Of a DNA stretch of 64,000 nucleotides, positions 61,898 through 64,000 are shown in pieces. Where the stretch lies: positions 36,227 to 100,226 of the forward strand of contig JAPLSO010000058.1 in the NCBI GenBank assembly GCA_026398595.1, in the 5' to 3' direction. This stretch comes from Spirochaetota bacterium. Lineage in GTDB: Bacteria; Spirochaetota; Spirochaetia; Treponematales; Rectinemataceae. The notes under the pieces were generated by a model that was not told the origin of the DNA, did not search any database, and saw only the letters and a program-made list of their open reading frames with translations. The position numbers and the translations under genes are program-made. Every line of letters begins with the position of its first letter. The first letter of the stretch is position 1.

Positions 61898-63030
61898 ACG
61901 GCGCGATCCTAGCCGCGAATCTCACTGCCTGTCTGGACGCTATCGCGACCCGAGGTCTCGCAGAGAAAAACGCGGCCGGCCTCGTTCTGCGAGTTGAGCG
62001 CGGCGAACGCCTTATTTTCGAGAATACCTGGGGCCTTGCCGTAGACCTCCCCGACCGCAGCCTCCCCATGATCCCCGACACCCAATTCGACATCGCCTCC
62101 CTCACCAAGCTCTTTACGACGACCGTCGCCCTGCGTCTCGCGACCCTTGGACGCCTCGACCTCGACGCCGTTCTGTCGGGCTGCGAGCCCATGCATTCCC
62201 TTGCCGCCGGCCGTCCCCTTCTCGCGAAAGCCTTTTCGCGCATCACCGTCCGTAGCCTCATGGCCCACTCCTCGGGCCTCCATTACTGGTACCCCTTCTA
62301 CGCGGCCAAGGCGGGGCCCGACTTCGCCCCCATCCTCGAAGAGATCCTGGTACGCTTTCCTCTTTCTCCCGGCACGGTCTATTCCGACCTCAACTACATC
62401 ATCCTCGGCAAACTCGTAGAGTCTGCCGCCGGCCTGCCCCTCGATGCGGCGCTCAAAGACCTGGTGGCCGGCCCTCTCGGGCTTGCCTCCACCTGCTATC
62501 GCCCGGCCTCAGGCCCCTTCGCCGCGACTGAGTTCGGCAACGGAATCGAGCAAGCCATGGTCGCCGAACTCGGCCTTTCCTTCGATGCCTGGCGCGACCC
62601 GTGCGTTCCCCTCGCGGGGGAGCCCGACGACGGCAACTGCCACTATTATTTCGACGACACAGCCGGCCATGCGGGCATTTTCTCCACGGTCCGCGACGCC
62701 TGCGCCCTGGGGAATCTCTACCTCGACCTAGGTATCCGAAGCGGCTTCATCGATCCCGGCCTTGCGGATGAGTCGCGGCTCGACCATGGCGGAGGACGAG
62801 GACTCGGATTCCAATTAGGGGAACTCTATCCGGACGGCGGCTTTGGCCACACGGGCTTCACCGGCACCTACCTCTATCTGAACGCCGACCTGGGCTTGTG
62901 CGCGGCGATCTTCGCGAACCGCCTCCACGTGGAAACCCCGAAGAACATCAACGCGTGGAGGAAGGAGCTAATCAAGGCAATTCTTTCAGACAGCATGCAA
63001 GGCGATAGCCATGACCGCGAAAAGGAATGA
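61894..63030 (+). CDS. Serine hydrolase, beta-lactamase/PBP-like family
   Basis: TQFDIASLTKLFTTTVALRLA (SxxK), YSDLNYIILGKLVESAAGLPL (YxN), GFGHTGFTGTYLYLN; 4-nt overlap with the GNAT gene. Confidence 0.88.
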   Translation: MNGAILAANLTACLDAIATRGLAEKNAAGLVLRVERGERLIFENTWGLAVDLPDRSLPMIPDTQFDIASLTKLFTTTVALRLATLGRLDLDAVLSGCEPMHSLAAGRPLLAKAFSRITVRSLMAHSSGLHYWYPFYAAKAGPDFAPILEEILVRFPLSPGTVYSDLNYIILGKLVESAAGLPLDAALKDLVAGPLGLASTCYRPASGPFAATEFGNGIEQAMVAELGLSFDAWRDPCVPLAGEPDDGNCHYYFDDTAGHAGIFSTVRDACALGNLYLDLGIRSGFIDPGLADESRLDHGGGRGLGFQLGELYPDGGFGHTGFTGTYLYLNADLGLCAAIFANRLHVETPKNINAWRKELIKAILSDSMQGDSHDREKE

Positions 63031-63066
63031 CAGGACGATTGGCCCAGCAAGCTGCCATCCCAGCCG

Positions 63067-64000
63067 CTACTTGATGACTTCGTAACTTATCGCGCTTGAA
63101 TAGGACGCCGATTTAGGCTCCTCGAAGCGCAGCGCGAGCTTTACCGGCCCGCTTGTCACCTTCGTCTCGCCTGAGAATATCGAGCCGTCCCTGGTCAGCA
63201 TGGTCCAGTCCTTGCCGCAGATGACCGCAACCGCGTAGGCCTGCTTCGATTCCACCTTGAACGCGTAGGTTTTTCCTGTCTGAAGGACAGGTATCTTTGG
63301 CACATCGATGACCCGCAGGTCACCCTTGATCTCATAGACCTTGATCGAGGTTCCATTCACGAGGTAGGAAAGCAGATCGGCCTTGGAGAAACCTAGCTTT
63401 CCGAGTTCGAGTACTTCGAAGACGGACTGATCTTCGGGGGATTTCCTGAGGACCTCCAGGATTTCCTCGTCACCGAAGCCCACCTTCTTCAGCTCGAAGA
63501 GGGAATATCGCTTGTCCTCGAGCCCCGAGCCGAACTCCGAGGCGAGGCGTCTCTGCAGGCTGACCGAGATGCCCTTTTCGTAAAGTTCGTCGAAGATCCC
63601 GCTCATGACGTAGGGCAGCCGATCGAAGTCGGACTTCGTGTATTTTGCCGGCAGAAGGGTGGAGGAACCGTCCTCGGGGAAATGCGTCAGGAGAAAGAGC
63701 TGGGGGTCCATGGCGAACCATGCGTAGGAGAGTTCCTGTCGGAATTTCCTGTCGTCGCCAATGCTGCCCGCGCCCCAGGTCGTGTCCATCAGATACCAGG
63801 AACCGTCGATCCTGAATGTGTTCCAGGCGTGGTTATTCTCCGAGGGCTTGCCCGGGATATAGCTGTAACCCTTCGAGTAGCCGCCTAAGACGACGGCTTT
63901 CAAGCCTAGGGCCTCGGCCAGCTGGAGGGTGAGATCGGAGTAACCCTGGCAGACCGACTTCCCCGACTCGAAGGTCGACTGCGCCGAGACTTCCTCGTGC
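63067..64000 (-). CDS. Transglutaminase-like domain protein, N-terminus cut by window edge
   Basis: ORF listed as 63067..63903 but open upstream to the edge: ESGKSVCQGYSDLTLQLAEALGLKAVVLGGYSKG (catalytic Cys region), NHAWNTFRIDGSWYLMDTTWGAG (His/Asp). Confidence 0.85.
   Translation of the reverse strand, partial: HEEVSAQSTFESGKSVCQGYSDLTLQLAEALGLKAVVLGGYSKGYSYIPGKPSENNHAWNTFRIDGSWYLMDTTWGAGSIGDDRKFRQELSYAWFAMDPQLFLLTHFPEDGSSTLLPAKYTKSDFDRLPYVMSGIFDELYEKGISVSLQRRLASEFGSGLEDKRYSLFELKKVGFGDEEILEVLRKSPEDQSVFEVLELGKLGFSKADLLSYLVNGTSIKVYEIKGDLRVIDVPKIPVLQTGKTYAFKVESKQAYAVAVICGKDWTMLTRDGSIFSGETKVTSGPVKLALRFEEPKSASYSSAISYEVIK

Overview
The window appears to be a chromosomal replication-origin region of a fairly GC-rich bacterium. 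The gene complement looks spirochaete-like, but that is an inference. Minus-strand genes on the left (dnaA, dnaN, recF, dciA-like DUF721, rpmH, rnpA, yidD, yidC, jag, then rnfCDGEAB, metK and a sensor-kinase locus) meet plus-strand gyrB-gyrA at about 28.5-28.9 kb. DnaA-box-like 9-mers flank dnaA on both sides, and a perfect 16-bp parS palindrome lies just past gyrA. Other recognisable content: a complete RNF complex, tldD/tldE, fabD-fabG-fabF, glgX, thyX, rmuC, an RND exporter with a LolA-like protein and a barrel-like protein, anmK, a cyclophilin, a complete Opp/Dpp-type peptide ABC operon, and partial genes at both edges. The most notable non-routine signals are: (1) a SAM-II-class riboswitch-like aptamer directly upstream of metK; (2) a ~6.3 kb MASE1-CHASE-PAS(n)-HisKA-REC-REC kinase locus broken by three in-frame stops and one frameshift, apparently a decaying gene; (3) the parS site plus a second degenerate site; (4) a candidate small RNA near 35.7 kb; (5) a nested inverted repeat after thyX. 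No CRISPR array, rRNA, tRNA or transposon was recognised. I found no clearly new multi-gene system.
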